NCBI GenBank assembly: GCA_945486445.1
Contig: CALYTD010000005.1
Span: 1 to 11,548 of the forward strand
DNA from: an uncultured Prevotellaceae bacterium
GTDB lineage: Bacteria; Bacteroidota; Bacteroidia; Bacteroidales; Bacteroidaceae
Direction of reading: 5' to 3'
DNA: 11,548 nucleotides
Position numbers and translations under genes: made by a program. Of the stretch, positions 1 to 7,697 are shown piece by piece. Each line of letters begins with the position of its first letter. Position 1 is the first letter of the stretch. Under the pieces are notes generated by a model. The model did no database searches and was not told the origin of the DNA. It worked only from the letters and a program-made list of their open reading frames with translations.

Positions 1-151
1 AGAGTTTGGGGAGAAAAGTGATGATTTGGCGGGTGTTTTTAACAGTTGTTGGGTGTTTCGAACTTATAACATGAGTCCGGGATAATAAAAAATATTTAAT
101 AAGTGGGTAATCCCGATAATGCTCTCCCGTACCCCCAAGTGTTGCAAGCAC
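1..151. other. Left-edge stretch with no recognisable gene
   Basis: I see no convincing coding region here on either strand. The stretch is A/T-richer than the genes to its right. It lies downstream of the stop codon of the minus-strand M16 remnant, so it is probably the 3' flank of that former gene. A weak interrupted inverted repeat (AAGTG...CACTT around 136-152) directly follows that stop on the minus strand but has no T-tract after it, so I do not call a terminator. Confidence 0.4.
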
Positions 152-283
152 TTAATTTGATTTCATTGTTACCTGTATGCGGTTCCCTGCGGAGACAAGG
201 CGTTTGCACAGTTCCTGAATGTCTCTCGCGGTCAGCGCGCTGACCTTTTGCAGGTAGTCTTGCTCAAAATCCACGCCCTGTGC
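152..283 (-). pseudogene. C-terminal remnant of an M16 (insulinase-type) zinc peptidase
   Basis: On the minus strand about 41 codons read GVDFEQDYLQKVSALTARDI and continue through ELCKRLVSAG to MKSN and a TAA stop (154-152). The pattern 'G-D-F...Y...V.ALT..DIQ......L..GN.I.V.M' is what I know as the extreme C-terminus of Bacteroidota M16 peptidases, which are several hundred residues long. Upstream of the Gly-Val-Asp the homology stops. The frame runs into a GCCCCT-TGC-AGGGGC hairpin (282-296) and then into repeat family D, where an in-frame TAA is met. No catalytic HXXEH segment is present in the window, so nothing functional can be made from here. I infer deletion of the body of the gene with repeats now at the breakpoint. 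The assignment rests on a short pattern from memory, so confidence is moderate. Confidence 0.5.
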
Positions 284-338
284 CCCTTGCAGGGGCGGAC
301 GGCCATATCGCAAACGGGTGCTGATTACCATACAAACA

Positions 339-387
339 GGTGCTGATTACAGTGTAAAAAGCACTTGCCTACACTGCAATCAGCACC
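339..387. repeat. Family D 49-nt hairpin repeat, copy 1
   Basis: A 49-nt unit opens with GGTGCTGATTAC and closes with TACACTGCAATCAGCACC. The first and last 18 nt are complementary apart from one A/C mismatch, giving an 18-bp stem around a 13-nt loop. A free half-copy of the left arm (GGTGCTGATTAC) lies just before it at 317-328. The same 49-nt length and the same ends recur at 10492-10540 in the same orientation, with a different centre. It lies downstream of the S41 gene stop (minus strand) and could end or stabilise that transcript, but it has no T-tract after the stem. I infer a REP/MITE-like dispersed element. Confidence 0.75.
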
Positions 388-435
388 CTTCCAATTCATG
401 GTTTGCCGCGTTCCGCGCTTTGTCGCACCCCTGGC

Positions 436-1986
436 TCACTTGCCGGTGCGCAGATACTGGAACGCGCGCTCCAACTGGTTGTCACGCCCTGTCTGGTTGT
501 AAAGGTCGGTGTCGTAACGTATTTCTATGTCGGGCGTGAAGCCTTTGCCCTCGGCAGGCCCCATTCCGGTGTATGAGCAGAGGTGGTACGGGAAGTAACC
601 ATATACGGCTGTCTCTCCCCTTACGCCGAAGGTGCCGGCGTAGCCTGCTGCCTCGTTGTATATTCCGTCCCCTATCAACGTGGTGCATCCGCCCCAGGTG
701 GTGGTGCCTATGGAGATGCCTCCCTCCTTTTGTTTTATCGCTATCGTGGTTATCTCTGCCATACTCACCGACTGTGCGTTTGCCAATGCCACCACGGGGG
801 CTGTTATGCTCTCGCTGTTACCTTTGTAACACGGGATGGAGAAGGACACCGCGGGGGCGTAGTCAAGCCGCCCTATGCCGTTCTTTGACTTCATGGTGCC
901 CAACACACACTCGCCTGCCATGACAGCACCTGCCACATACTGGAAGTCTGACACGTTGCCGCCGCCATTGTTGCGCACGTCGATTATCACGCCTTTCAGC
1001 GTGCCGGAGCTGTGCATGCGGTATATGAGGTTGTGCCATGTGTGCCATGACTGTTTGTAGAGCTCGCCTATCGTCTCCTCCACGCCTTCCAGCCCGTCAC
1101 CCATTACGGCGGCGAGATCAAAGCCGCTGAGCCTCAGGTAGGCTATGTTGTCCTTGGTTATGAAGAGCAACAGGTCCGCCGGCAGGTCTCCGCCGAACAG
1201 TGTCGGGTATCCGAGTGCGGGGTGGTTGGGCACTATGGTCTTGTTGTATATGCTGGCAACGTCTTGATATCTTGCCGGGTCAGTGGCGCAGTTTTCCTGC
1301 AACTTGGCTATGGCGGAGAGCATGGAGAGGCGTTGGTACTGCTCTATTGTCTCCGTCCCGGTGTGTGTCTCCTCCTCGTCGTATTCGTCAATGGCCTGCT
1401 GGAGTTCCACGGCTTCCTCTGCCAGCCAGTTCATTATAGCCTTTCCCATGAGGGGATACAGATGCGCACAGTTTCCCGCGTCTATGTCATCGGTGACGGT
1501 TGTGTAGTATGACAGGTCCCATTCCGGGCAGTCTTGGAAATCCGGCCGTGCCTGATTGCGAATCATGGCGGGCGAGATGCTGTACTGTTCCTTTGTCAGA
1601 GGGTCGATGAAAGCCAGTTTGGTGTGTCCGTCATGCAGCGGTGAGAGTATCTCCTCGTACATGGCTTCCGCCTTGTTCTTTATCTCGTTTATCTGCTCTT
1701 CAACGTCGGGGCTGTCGGGATTCCCCCTGCTTGCCAGTGTGTCAAGTTCCACGAAGCGTGGGTAGTAGGTGACGTAGATGTCGTCCCAGTCAATGTCTTC
1801 TATCTCCCATGCCGCGTAGTTGGTGTTCATGGCGTGCCACATCACCTTGAATTGCTCACCGTAACTGTTCTCGGCGCCAAACATGTTGGGCTTGCTGTTA
1901 TAAGAGATCAGTTCGTCCCTGTCCTGCCGGCAACCGGTGAATGCCATGACTGCCAGTGCCAGAATGGCTGTATATAGATGTCTCAT
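436..1986 (-). CDS. S41-family (C-terminal processing/tricorn-like) peptidase lipoprotein
   Basis: 516-residue predicted lipoprotein. A short hydrophobic signal ends in a lipobox with Cys at residue 19 (AFTGC), so it is likely anchored in the envelope. Residues about 280-516 form an S41 peptidase domain: NIAYLRLSGFD (280), the family core IIDVRNNGGG (about 334-343), SVSMAE at 406-411 with the presumed catalytic Ser at 408, then IGTTTWGG and FTPDIEI near the end. The Lys that follows the Ser in Prc/CtpA enzymes (G-K-G-T motif) is not present: the corresponding stretch reads WGGCTTL. The enzyme may therefore follow the tricorn/IRBP branch or have lost activity. Residues 20-279 are acidic and not recognised as a named domain. 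The start is supported by AGGAG 8 nt upstream. It sits 27 nt after the barrel gene, probably co-transcribed. The substrate is unknown. Confidence 0.85.
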   Translation of the reverse strand: MRHLYTAILALAVMAFTGCRQDRDELISYNSKPNMFGAENSYGEQFKVMWHAMNTNYAAWEIEDIDWDDIYVTYYPRFVELDTLASRGNPDSPDVEEQINEIKNKAEAMYEEILSPLHDGHTKLAFIDPLTKEQYSISPAMIRNQARPDFQDCPEWDLSYYTTVTDDIDAGNCAHLYPLMGKAIMNWLAEEAVELQQAIDEYDEEETHTGTETIEQYQRLSMLSAIAKLQENCATDPARYQDVASIYNKTIVPNHPALGYPTLFGGDLPADLLLFITKDNIAYLRLSGFDLAAVMGDGLEGVEETIGELYKQSWHTWHNLIYRMHSSGTLKGVIIDVRNNGGGNVSDFQYVAGAVMAGECVLGTMKSKNGIGRLDYAPAVSFSIPCYKGNSESITAPVVALANAQSVSMAEITTIAIKQKEGGISIGTTTWGGCTTLIGDGIYNEAAGYAGTFGVRGETAVYGYFPYHLCSYTGMGPAEGKGFTPDIEIRYDTDLYNQTGRDNQLERAFQYLRTGK

Positions 1987-1994
1987 AGTTGTTT

Positions 1995-1999
1995 CTCCT
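1995..1999 (-). promoter_or_regulatory. Shine-Dalgarno site of the S41 lipoprotein gene
   Basis: AGGAG on the minus strand, 8 nt before the ATG at 1986. It is one of only two clear Shine-Dalgarno sites in the window (the other precedes thiD), and it fixes the start codon that yields a good lipoprotein signal. Confidence 0.7.
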
Positions 2000-2013
2000 G
2001 TGTTTTTATGAGG

Positions 2014-2685
2014 TTAGAATATGTAGAACACGCCTGCTTGCAGCGACACGGTGTTGTTGTATCTGCCGTCGTTGATGCGCATATAGTCCTTCGTGGTGCT
2101 TGTGACGCTGTAATAATAGCGCGCCTCCGCCTGTGCCGCCCAGTGCTCTGCCCAGCGGTATTCCACGCCGACGCCACCCACATAGCCGAAGTCCCAGCGG
2201 TTGTCACGGGTGCTGTTGAAGTCATAGTCCTGGTCAATGGGAAAGATATCGTCACCAACGTCGTTGTAAGAGCCTGTCACATTGCCCGACAGCCAGTAGC
2301 CGCCATAGATGCCGCCGTTGACAAACCCGCGGAGCTTCTCGCCGCCGAAGGAGAAGGATGCCATCAAAGGCATGACGAGATAGTTGTTGCGATACTTGTA
2401 GTCAGTGCCTGTCACCATTCCCGTGCGGTGCTGACTGTAGCCCCGTTGCAGGTAGTTGAGCTCTGCCCTGACGCCTAACCACTCCTTGAAGTCATATTGT
2501 CCGGCGGCTCCGAACGTCATTCCCCAGCGGTTATGGTAACGCCAGTCATACTGAAACTGCTTGTCAATGTCGAGCGAGTTGCTCACCGCGCCCATGGTGA
2601 CACCGGCACGCCACTGCGCCATTGTTGCCGTGGCGGTCATCATACACATGATGAGCACGGCATACCTCTTGATTGTTTTCTGCAT
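2014..2685 (-). CDS. Small outer-membrane beta-barrel protein (porin-family, OMP_b-brl type)
   Basis: 223 residues. An N-terminal signal peptide (Lys/Arg, then hydrophobic residues about 8-22, ending ATMAQ) suggests cleavage around residue 22-23. The rest alternates short amphipathic strands rich in Tyr, Trp and Gly (for example FGAAGQYDFKEWLGVRAELN, then GYVGGVGVEYR and AQAEARYYYSV) separated by polar loops, and it ends in Phe (QAGVFYIF), the usual terminal residue recognised by the Bam machinery. This fits the eight-stranded porin-family barrels common in Bacteroidota. No ligand or enzymatic function can be read from the sequence. It has no Shine-Dalgarno site; the ATG was chosen because it gives the signal peptide and follows a promoter -7 box by about 54 nt. 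The S41 lipoprotein gene follows after 27 nt, suggesting an envelope-related pair. Confidence 0.85.
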   Translation of the reverse strand: MQKTIKRYAVLIMCMMTATATMAQWRAGVTMGAVSNSLDIDKQFQYDWRYHNRWGMTFGAAGQYDFKEWLGVRAELNYLQRGYSQHRTGMVTGTDYKYRNNYLVMPLMASFSFGGEKLRGFVNGGIYGGYWLSGNVTGSYNDVGDDIFPIDQDYDFNSTRDNRWDFGYVGGVGVEYRWAEHWAAQAEARYYYSVTSTTKDYMRINDGRYNNTVSLQAGVFYIF

Positions 2686-2739
2686 TGCCGTAATGTGTTT
2701 TTAAGTAAATAATGTGTTTTATTGTGATAATTCTTTGGG

Positions 2740-2747
2740 CAAAGGTA
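2740..2747 (-). promoter_or_regulatory. Bacteroidota-type -7 box for the barrel/S41 transcript
   Basis: The minus strand reads TACCTTTG, an exact match to the Bacteroidota -7 consensus TAnnTTTG, 54 nt before the barrel ATG. A clear TTTG -33 box at the expected distance is not visible, so the upstream element is weak or unusual. Initiation would be expected near 2730-2735. Confidence 0.6.
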
Positions 2748-2776
2748 ATGAAAAAAGTTAGAATAGATGCAGGAAA

Positions 2777-2829
2777 GCAGGGGAAAAAGAAGGGGAAAGA
2801 GCCCTTTTTACCCTGCTGGCAGTCGCCAG
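2777..2829. repeat. Two adjacent hairpins between the divergent promoters
   Basis: GCAGGGGAAAAAG (2777-2789) is complementary to CTTTTTACCCTGC (2804-2816) except at one base, leaving a 14-nt purine-rich loop. It abuts a second small hairpin, CTGGC-AGTC-GCCAG (2816-2829). Both lie upstream of the two divergent transcription starts and so in neither predicted transcript. An operator or DNA-structural role is possible, as is chance; I cannot name a regulator. Confidence 0.4.
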
Positions 2830-2862
2830 TCCCCCGGCAATGCGTTATTTTTAGTTAATAAA

Positions 2863-2894
2863 TTTGGAATTGGCGGGAATATTATGTACCTTTG
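2863..2894 (+). promoter_or_regulatory. Promoter of the thiamine operon
   Basis: TTTG (2863-2866) and TACCTTTG (2887-2894) are separated by 20 bp, matching the Bacteroidota primary sigma consensus (TTTG, 19-21 bp, TAnnTTTG). Transcription would begin around 2900, some 10 nt before the TPP riboswitch and about 350 nt before thiS. Confidence 0.75.
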
Positions 2895-2908
2895 CAAAAG
2901 ACGTAAAA

Positions 2909-3143
2909 ACTCGGGGGTGCCCCTGTTGGTGGTTTGGTGGTTTAGTCGTTTGGTTGTTTAGTCGCGTGGCGACTCAGCCGTATTCAGGGTTTGGCCGTGT
3001 GGTTAAAACAATGAGCAATAAACCTGTCAGCGGCAGCAACTAAACAACTAAACATCCAAACGACTAAACCACCAAACCACCAACAAGGAGCTGAGATTAT
3101 ACCCATTGACCTGATGCAGGTAATGCTGCCGTAGGAAATGAGA
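2909..3143 (+). ncRNA. TPP riboswitch (THI element) with a greatly enlarged P3 arm
   Basis: All conserved THI-element segments are present, in order: 5' strand ACTCGGGGGTGCCCC (2909-2923), CTGAGA (3091-3096), ACCC (3101-3104), CCTGAT (3110-3115), GCAG...CTGC (3116-3119 with 3126-3129) flanking GTAATG, and CGTAGGAAA (3130-3138). GGGT 2915-2918 pairs with ACCC for P2, and CTC 2910-2912 with GAG 3140-3142 for a short P1. Aptamers of this class are normally about 100 nt; this one is about 235 nt because roughly 160 nt of inverted repeat is built into P3 between the GCCCC strand and the GGAGCTGAGA strand. TPP binding would be expected to repress the thi genes downstream. The insertion is in a region known to vary in length in this class, so ligand binding should be retained; that is inference. 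Confidence 0.93.
2924..3085 (+). repeat. Family A inverted repeat forming the extended P3 of the riboswitch
   Basis: 2924-2953 is perfectly complementary to 3056-3085 over 30 bp. After one T/T mismatch (2954/3055) another 8 bp pair (2955-2962 with 3047-3054), giving a helix of about 39 bp. The loop of 84 nt (2963-3046) can fold further. The left arm is made of G/T words such as GGTGGTTTGGTGGTTTAG and GTTTGGTTGTTTAGT; the right arm is the G-poor complement. The same word family recurs between thiH and tenI. The helix stacks directly on canonical P3 pairs (G2919-C3091, C2920-G3090), so it is continuous with the aptamer. Confidence 0.9.
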
Positions 3144-3169
3144 ATGATTTTATGGCGTATGAAAACTCC

Positions 3170-3203
3170 GGGTGATGGCATTGATGCCGTTATCCGTTTT
3201 TTG
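3170..3203 (+). terminator. Candidate riboswitch-controlled intrinsic terminator
   Basis: GGGTGATGGCA (3170-3180), loop TTGA, and TGCCGTTATCC (3185-3195) form an 11-bp stem with three G-U pairs, followed by GTTTTTTG and further Ts. It starts 27 nt after the aptamer and ends about 50 nt before thiS, the right place for an expression platform. The region just before and into the stem (3162-3174, AAAACTCCGGGTG) nearly copies the 5' strand of the aptamer (2906-2919, AAAACTCGGGGGTG). Without TPP it could pair with the aptamer's GAG and ACCC strands in its place, which would block this terminator. That switching model is inference. Confidence 0.65.
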
Positions 3204-3251
3204 TTTATAGCGCTTCTCCCGCAGATATAACCTTAAAACAATTACGTAGAG

Positions 3252-3449
3252 ATGAAGATATACATAAACAACAAGTCTGTTGAGACGGGGGCTGATACCC
3301 TTGCCGCTCTTGCCCGTGAACTGAACCTGCCCGACCGTGGAGTGGCCATGGCGCTGGGCACGCAGATGGTGCAGCGTAACCTGTGGGCGGAGACGGTACT
3401 GAAAGAGGACGACAGCGTGATAATCATCAAGGCGGCGTGTGGGGGATAG
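3252..3449 (+). CDS. thiS: ThiS, ubiquitin-like sulfur carrier protein
   Basis: 65 residues, the normal length for ThiS, beginning MKIYINNKSVE and ending in the diagnostic Gly-Gly (ACGG). ThiF adenylates this C-terminus, which then becomes a thiocarboxylate and gives sulfur to ThiG for thiazole formation in the cytoplasm. The beta-grasp pattern is visible: strand (KIYINNK), helix (TLAALARELN), and closing strand (DSVIIIKAACGG). It is the first gene after the TPP riboswitch and its terminator, so it is the first to be switched off by TPP. Only a weak GTAGAG precedes the ATG. ThiE follows after a 196-nt repeat-filled gap. Confidence 0.95.
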   Translation: MKIYINNKSVETGADTLAALARELNLPDRGVAMALGTQMVQRNLWAETVLKEDDSVIIIKAACGG

Positions 3450-3460
3450 AGCCCTTCGGG

Positions 3461-3635
3461 AGGTTTTAGGTTGTGGGTTATGGGGTTGTAGGTCTTTTGG
3501 CTATGGCCTTGAATACAAAAAGCCTGCAACCGTAAGGACCTATAACCCACAACCTCCACCCTCCAACCTCCACCCCACAACCTCTCAACCTGCAACCCAC
3601 AACCTCTCAACCCACACCCTCCAACCTCTCAACCT
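3461..3635 (+). repeat. Family B inverted repeat and C/A-rich array between thiS and thiE
   Basis: AGGTTGTGGGTTAT (3468-3481) is complementary to 3542-3555 over 14 bp, and AGGTC (3490-3494) to GACCT (3537-3541). The left arm has an extra GGGGTTG bulge. The 3' arm then runs on, to 3635, as a degenerate tandem array of CCAACCTC, CCACAACCTC and TCAACC words with almost no G. The array ends 10 nt before the thiE ATG. The family word GGTTGTAGGTC also occurs between thiF and thiH. The transcript here would be a hairpin followed by an unstructured, G-poor leader entering thiE. Confidence 0.85.
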
Positions 3636-3645
3636 TAAAAGAAAC

Positions 3646-4278
3646 ATGCTTCAATTCATATCACATTACACCGACAGATACTCGTATCTTGACTCCATAC
3701 GCATGGCACTTGACGGCGGATGTCAGTGGGTGCAGTTGCGGATGAAGGGCGTGACGGACACGGAGATGCGTCCCGTGGCGCGGGAGGCACAGCGTATGTG
3801 CCGTGAGGCAGGTGCCACATTCATCATTGATGACCATGTGGCACTGGTGAAGGAACTGCGTGCCGACGGTGTGCATCTGGGCAAAAAGGACATGCCGATA
3901 GCCGAGGCGAGGGCGATGCTTGGCGCTGACTTCATAATAGGCGGCACCGCCAACACGTTTGAGGACGTAGTGGCGCACCACAAGGCTGGGGCAGACTACA
4001 TTGGCTGCGGGCCTTTCCGCTTCACCACAACGAAACAGGGACTGGCGCCGGTGCTGGGCATTGAGGGCTATAAAAGCATAGTGGCGCGAATGAAGGAGGC
4101 ACATATCAACCTGCCGGTAGTGGCGATAGGCGGCATAACGGCGGAGGATATTCCCGGCATTATGCGGACGGGAGTGACGGGAATAGCACTGAGCGGCACC
4201 GTGCTACGCGCTGAAAATCCGGCAAAGGAGATGCAGAGGCTGCTGGGATTAGTGCGCTTGCATGAATCAAGGAGTTGA
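3646..4278 (+). CDS. thiE: Thiamine-phosphate synthase ThiE
   Basis: 210 residues, normal for ThiE. This TIM-barrel enzyme condenses HMP pyrophosphate with thiazole (carboxy)phosphate to thiamine phosphate. Family motifs are intact: QLRMK (30-34) at the pyrophosphate site, FIIDDHVAL (59-67), GVHLGKKD (75-82), YIGCGPFRFTTTKQG (118-132) and VVAIGGI (158-164). The frame is open upstream to a GTG at 3439 inside thiS, but those 69 codons only translate the C/A-rich repeat. I therefore start at ATG 3646, where the family's N-terminal strand begins. A second, shorter relative (tenI-like) lies later in the operon; this copy has the full set of catalytic motifs and is the likely coupling enzyme. The leader AAAAGAAAC has no true Shine-Dalgarno site. 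Confidence 0.95.
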   Translation: MLQFISHYTDRYSYLDSIRMALDGGCQWVQLRMKGVTDTEMRPVAREAQRMCREAGATFIIDDHVALVKELRADGVHLGKKDMPIAEARAMLGADFIIGGTANTFEDVVAHHKAGADYIGCGPFRFTTTKQGLAPVLGIEGYKSIVARMKEAHINLPVVAIGGITAEDIPGIMRTGVTGIALSGTVLRAENPAKEMQRLLGLVRLHESRS

Positions 4279-4286
4279 CAAACCGC

Positions 4287-4371
4287 ATGTAGAGACAATG
4301 TGCCACATCGTCTCAATAAATGAAAATACATACTGACGGCAAGGAGACGATGTGCTACATCGTCTCTACAT
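4287..4371 (+). repeat. Family C palindrome pair between thiE and thiG
   Basis: Two 28-nt units in inverted orientation (4287-4314 and 4344-4371) match at 25 of 28 positions. Each is also a hairpin by itself: the right unit is GAGACGATGT-GCT-ACATCGTCTC (perfect 10-bp stem), the left one GAGACAATGT-GCC-ACATCGTCTC (one mismatch). ATGTAG/CTACAT flank the outer sides. The RNA can therefore form either one long helix or two small hairpins. A related GTAGGGACG pair follows thiD. The remaining 34 nt to thiG are A-rich with no Shine-Dalgarno site. Confidence 0.9.
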
Positions 4372-4405
4372 ACTACCCGGAAATAAATAAAACATAATAA
4401 AGACA

Positions 4406-5176
4406 ATGAGCAAATTAGTTATCGCGGGAAGGGAATTTGATTCCCGCTTGTTCCTTGGAACAGGAAAATTCAACAACAATGCCCTGATGGCAGAGGCCAT
4501 AAAGGCCAGTGGCACGGAGATGGTCACCGTGGCAATGAAACGTGTGGAACTGGAGGATAAGCATGATGACCTGCTCAACCACATCACGCAAAACGCGGGA
4601 ATACAACTGCTTCCCAACACGTCCGGCGTGCGTAACGCCGAGGAAGCGGTGTTTGCGGCGCAGATGTCACGTGAGGCTTTCGGCACAAACTGGCTGAAAC
4701 TGGAGATACATCCCGACCCACGCTATCTGCTGCCAGACTCTGTCGAGACGCTGAAAGCCACGGAACAACTGGTGAAACTGGGCTTCGTGGTATTGCCATA
4801 CTGCCAGGCCGACCCCACATTGTGCAAGCATCTGGAGGAGGCGGGAGCCGCCACCGTGATGCCGCTTGCCGCGCCTATCGGCACAAACAAGGGCCTGCGC
4901 ATGAAGGACTTTTTGCAGATTATCATAGAGCAGGCCACAGTACCGGTGGTGGTGGATGCCGGTATCGGCGCGCCGAGCCACGCCGCGGAGGCCATGGAGA
5001 TGGGAGCCGACTGCTGTTTGGTGAACACTGCCATTGCCGTGGCAGGCGACCCGGTGCAGATGGCCATAGCATTCAAAGAGGCGGTGATAGCCGGACGCAG
5101 GGCTTATGAGGCCGGTCTCGGAGCCATAAGCGACTCGGCCGAGGCGAGTTCGCCGCTGACAGCGTTCCTGAACTGA
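4406..5176 (+). CDS. thiG: Thiazole synthase ThiG
   Basis: 256 residues, the usual ThiG length. It forms thiazole phosphate from deoxyxylulose 5-phosphate, ThiS thiocarboxylate and dehydroglycine through a Schiff base on lysine. The motif [16 protein letters not shown] places the imine Lys at 98 with Glu 100, and [20 protein letters not shown] places the acid/base Asp at 184. These match the B. subtilis Lys96/Glu98/Asp182 triad as I recall it, with a constant +2 offset. LFLGTGKF (16-22) and the C-terminal [15 protein letters not shown] segment are also typical. It follows the family C repeat and is separated from thiC by 27 nt. Its ATG has only an A-rich leader. Confidence 0.96.
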   Translation: MSKLVIAGREFDSRLFLGTGKFNNNALMAEAIKASGTEMVTVAMKRVELEDKHDDLLNHITQNAGIQLLPNTSGVRNAEEAVFAAQMSREAFGTNWLKLEIHPDPRYLLPDSVETLKATEQLVKLGFVVLPYCQADPTLCKHLEEAGAATVMPLAAPIGTNKGLRMKDFLQIIIEQATVPVVVDAGIGAPSHAAEAMEMGADCCLVNTAIAVAGDPVQMAIAFKEAVIAGRRAYEAGLGAISDSAEASSPLTAFLN

Positions 5177-6892
<1,716 letters not shown>

Positions 6893-6897
6893 GATTA

Positions 6898-7590
6898 ATG
6901 GACGGAAGGTACGACAGACAGCTGATATTGCCTGAGATTGGCAGCGAGGGACAGTGCAAGTTGACCGAGGCACGGGTGCTGATTGTCGGCGTGGGCGGAC
7001 TTGGCTCTCCCTTGGCGGCATATCTTACCGCTGCCGGAGTGGGCACTGTCGGCCTGGTGGATGATGACGTTGTCAGCGTGAGCAACCTGCAACGGCAGGT
7101 GCTTTATGACGAGTCGCAGCAGGGAAAAGCCAAGGTTCTCTGTGCGAAACAGCGTCTGGAAGCCCTCAACAGCGAAGTGAACGTGGTGGCGCACCATACA
7201 AGGCTGACCGCCGGCAATGCCCGTGAACTGATAAGCCAGTACGACATCGTGGCGGACGGAACCGACAATTTCGCCACGCGTTACGTCATAAGCGATGCCT
7301 GTGAGGCACTGGGCAAGCCATACGTATATGCTGCTATCAACGGGCTTGACGGTCAGGTGGCGGTGCTGTGCAAGGCAAAAGCGACGTACAGAACACTCTT
7401 TCCTGACGAGAAAACGATGCTCTCGATGCCCCATCCGGGCAAGGCCGTGGCGGGAGTGACGCCTGCCGTGGTGGGAAGTGTGGAGGCCGGTCAGGTGATG
7501 CAGTTGATATGCGGCTATGGTGAGCCGCTGATTGACCGCCTGTGGACAATAGATCTGCGCACCATGCAGTCGTTCATTATTGATATTTAA
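6898..7590 (+). CDS. thiF: ThiF/HesA-type E1-like adenylyltransferase for ThiS
   Basis: 230 residues of the E1/MoeB/ThiF fold; expected to adenylate the ThiS C-terminal glycine. ATP-site features are present: GVGGLGS (31-37), VGLVDDDVV (51-59), NLQRQVLY with Arg 66, GKAKV with Lys 77/79, and DGTDNF (120-125). Unlike E. coli ThiF it has no CXXC zinc pairs, and the usual YRCLFP...NCAEAGV region reads YRTLFPD (164-170) then MPHPGKAVAGVTPAVVG. It therefore lacks the cysteine that forms the acyl disulfide with ThiS. I believe this Cys-free version is common in Bacteroidota HesA-like proteins. Context (thiS operon, no moa genes) makes ThiS the partner rather than MoaD. The longer in-frame ORF from 6745 overlaps thiC and is rejected; ATG 6898 starts the family domain. 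Confidence 0.9.
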   Translation: MDGRYDRQLILPEIGSEGQCKLTEARVLIVGVGGLGSPLAAYLTAAGVGTVGLVDDDVVSVSNLQRQVLYDESQQGKAKVLCAKQRLEALNSEVNVVAHHTRLTAGNARELISQYDIVADGTDNFATRYVISDACEALGKPYVYAAINGLDGQVAVLCKAKATYRTLFPDEKTMLSMPHPGKAVAGVTPAVVGSVEAGQVMQLICGYGEPLIDRLWTIDLRTMQSFIIDI

Positions 7591-7601
7591 TCATGGTTTG
7601 C

Positions 7602-7674
7602 AGGTTAAAGGTTTTGGGTTGTAGGTCCCGATGAGCACATTAGGCACTACAATCCACCCCAAAACCTTTAACCT
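7602..7674 (+). repeat. Family B inverted repeat between thiF and thiH
   Basis: AGGTTAAAGGTTTTGGG (7602-7618) is perfectly complementary to 7658-7674 (17 bp). After a 5-nt bulge on the right arm, TTGTAG (7619-7624) pairs with CTACAA (7647-7652). The G/T arm is upstream, and the C/A arm continues as CCAACCTTTAACC and ACAACA directly into the thiH ATG at 7698. The word GGTTGTAGGTC is shared exactly with the thiS-thiE gap. Confidence 0.87.
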
Positions 7675-7697
7675 CCAACCTTTAACCAAACAACAAT

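Noticed and set aside
230-245. Perfect 16-bp palindrome GGTCAGCGCGCTGACC as an operator
   Set aside because: It lies within the M16-like coding remnant and encodes the family-typical Val-Ser-Ala-Leu-Thr, so it is most likely coincidental.
2767-2961. 64-codon plus-strand ORF across the thi promoter and the start of the riboswitch
   Set aside because: It contains the promoter boxes and aptamer strand and has no recognisable protein features.
3439-3645. In-frame 69-codon extension at the N-terminus of ThiE, giving a 279-residue protein rich in Pro, Thr and Asn
   Set aside because: The extension overlaps the end of thiS and translates only the C/A-rich repeat; ThiE from ATG 3646 has normal length and N-terminus.
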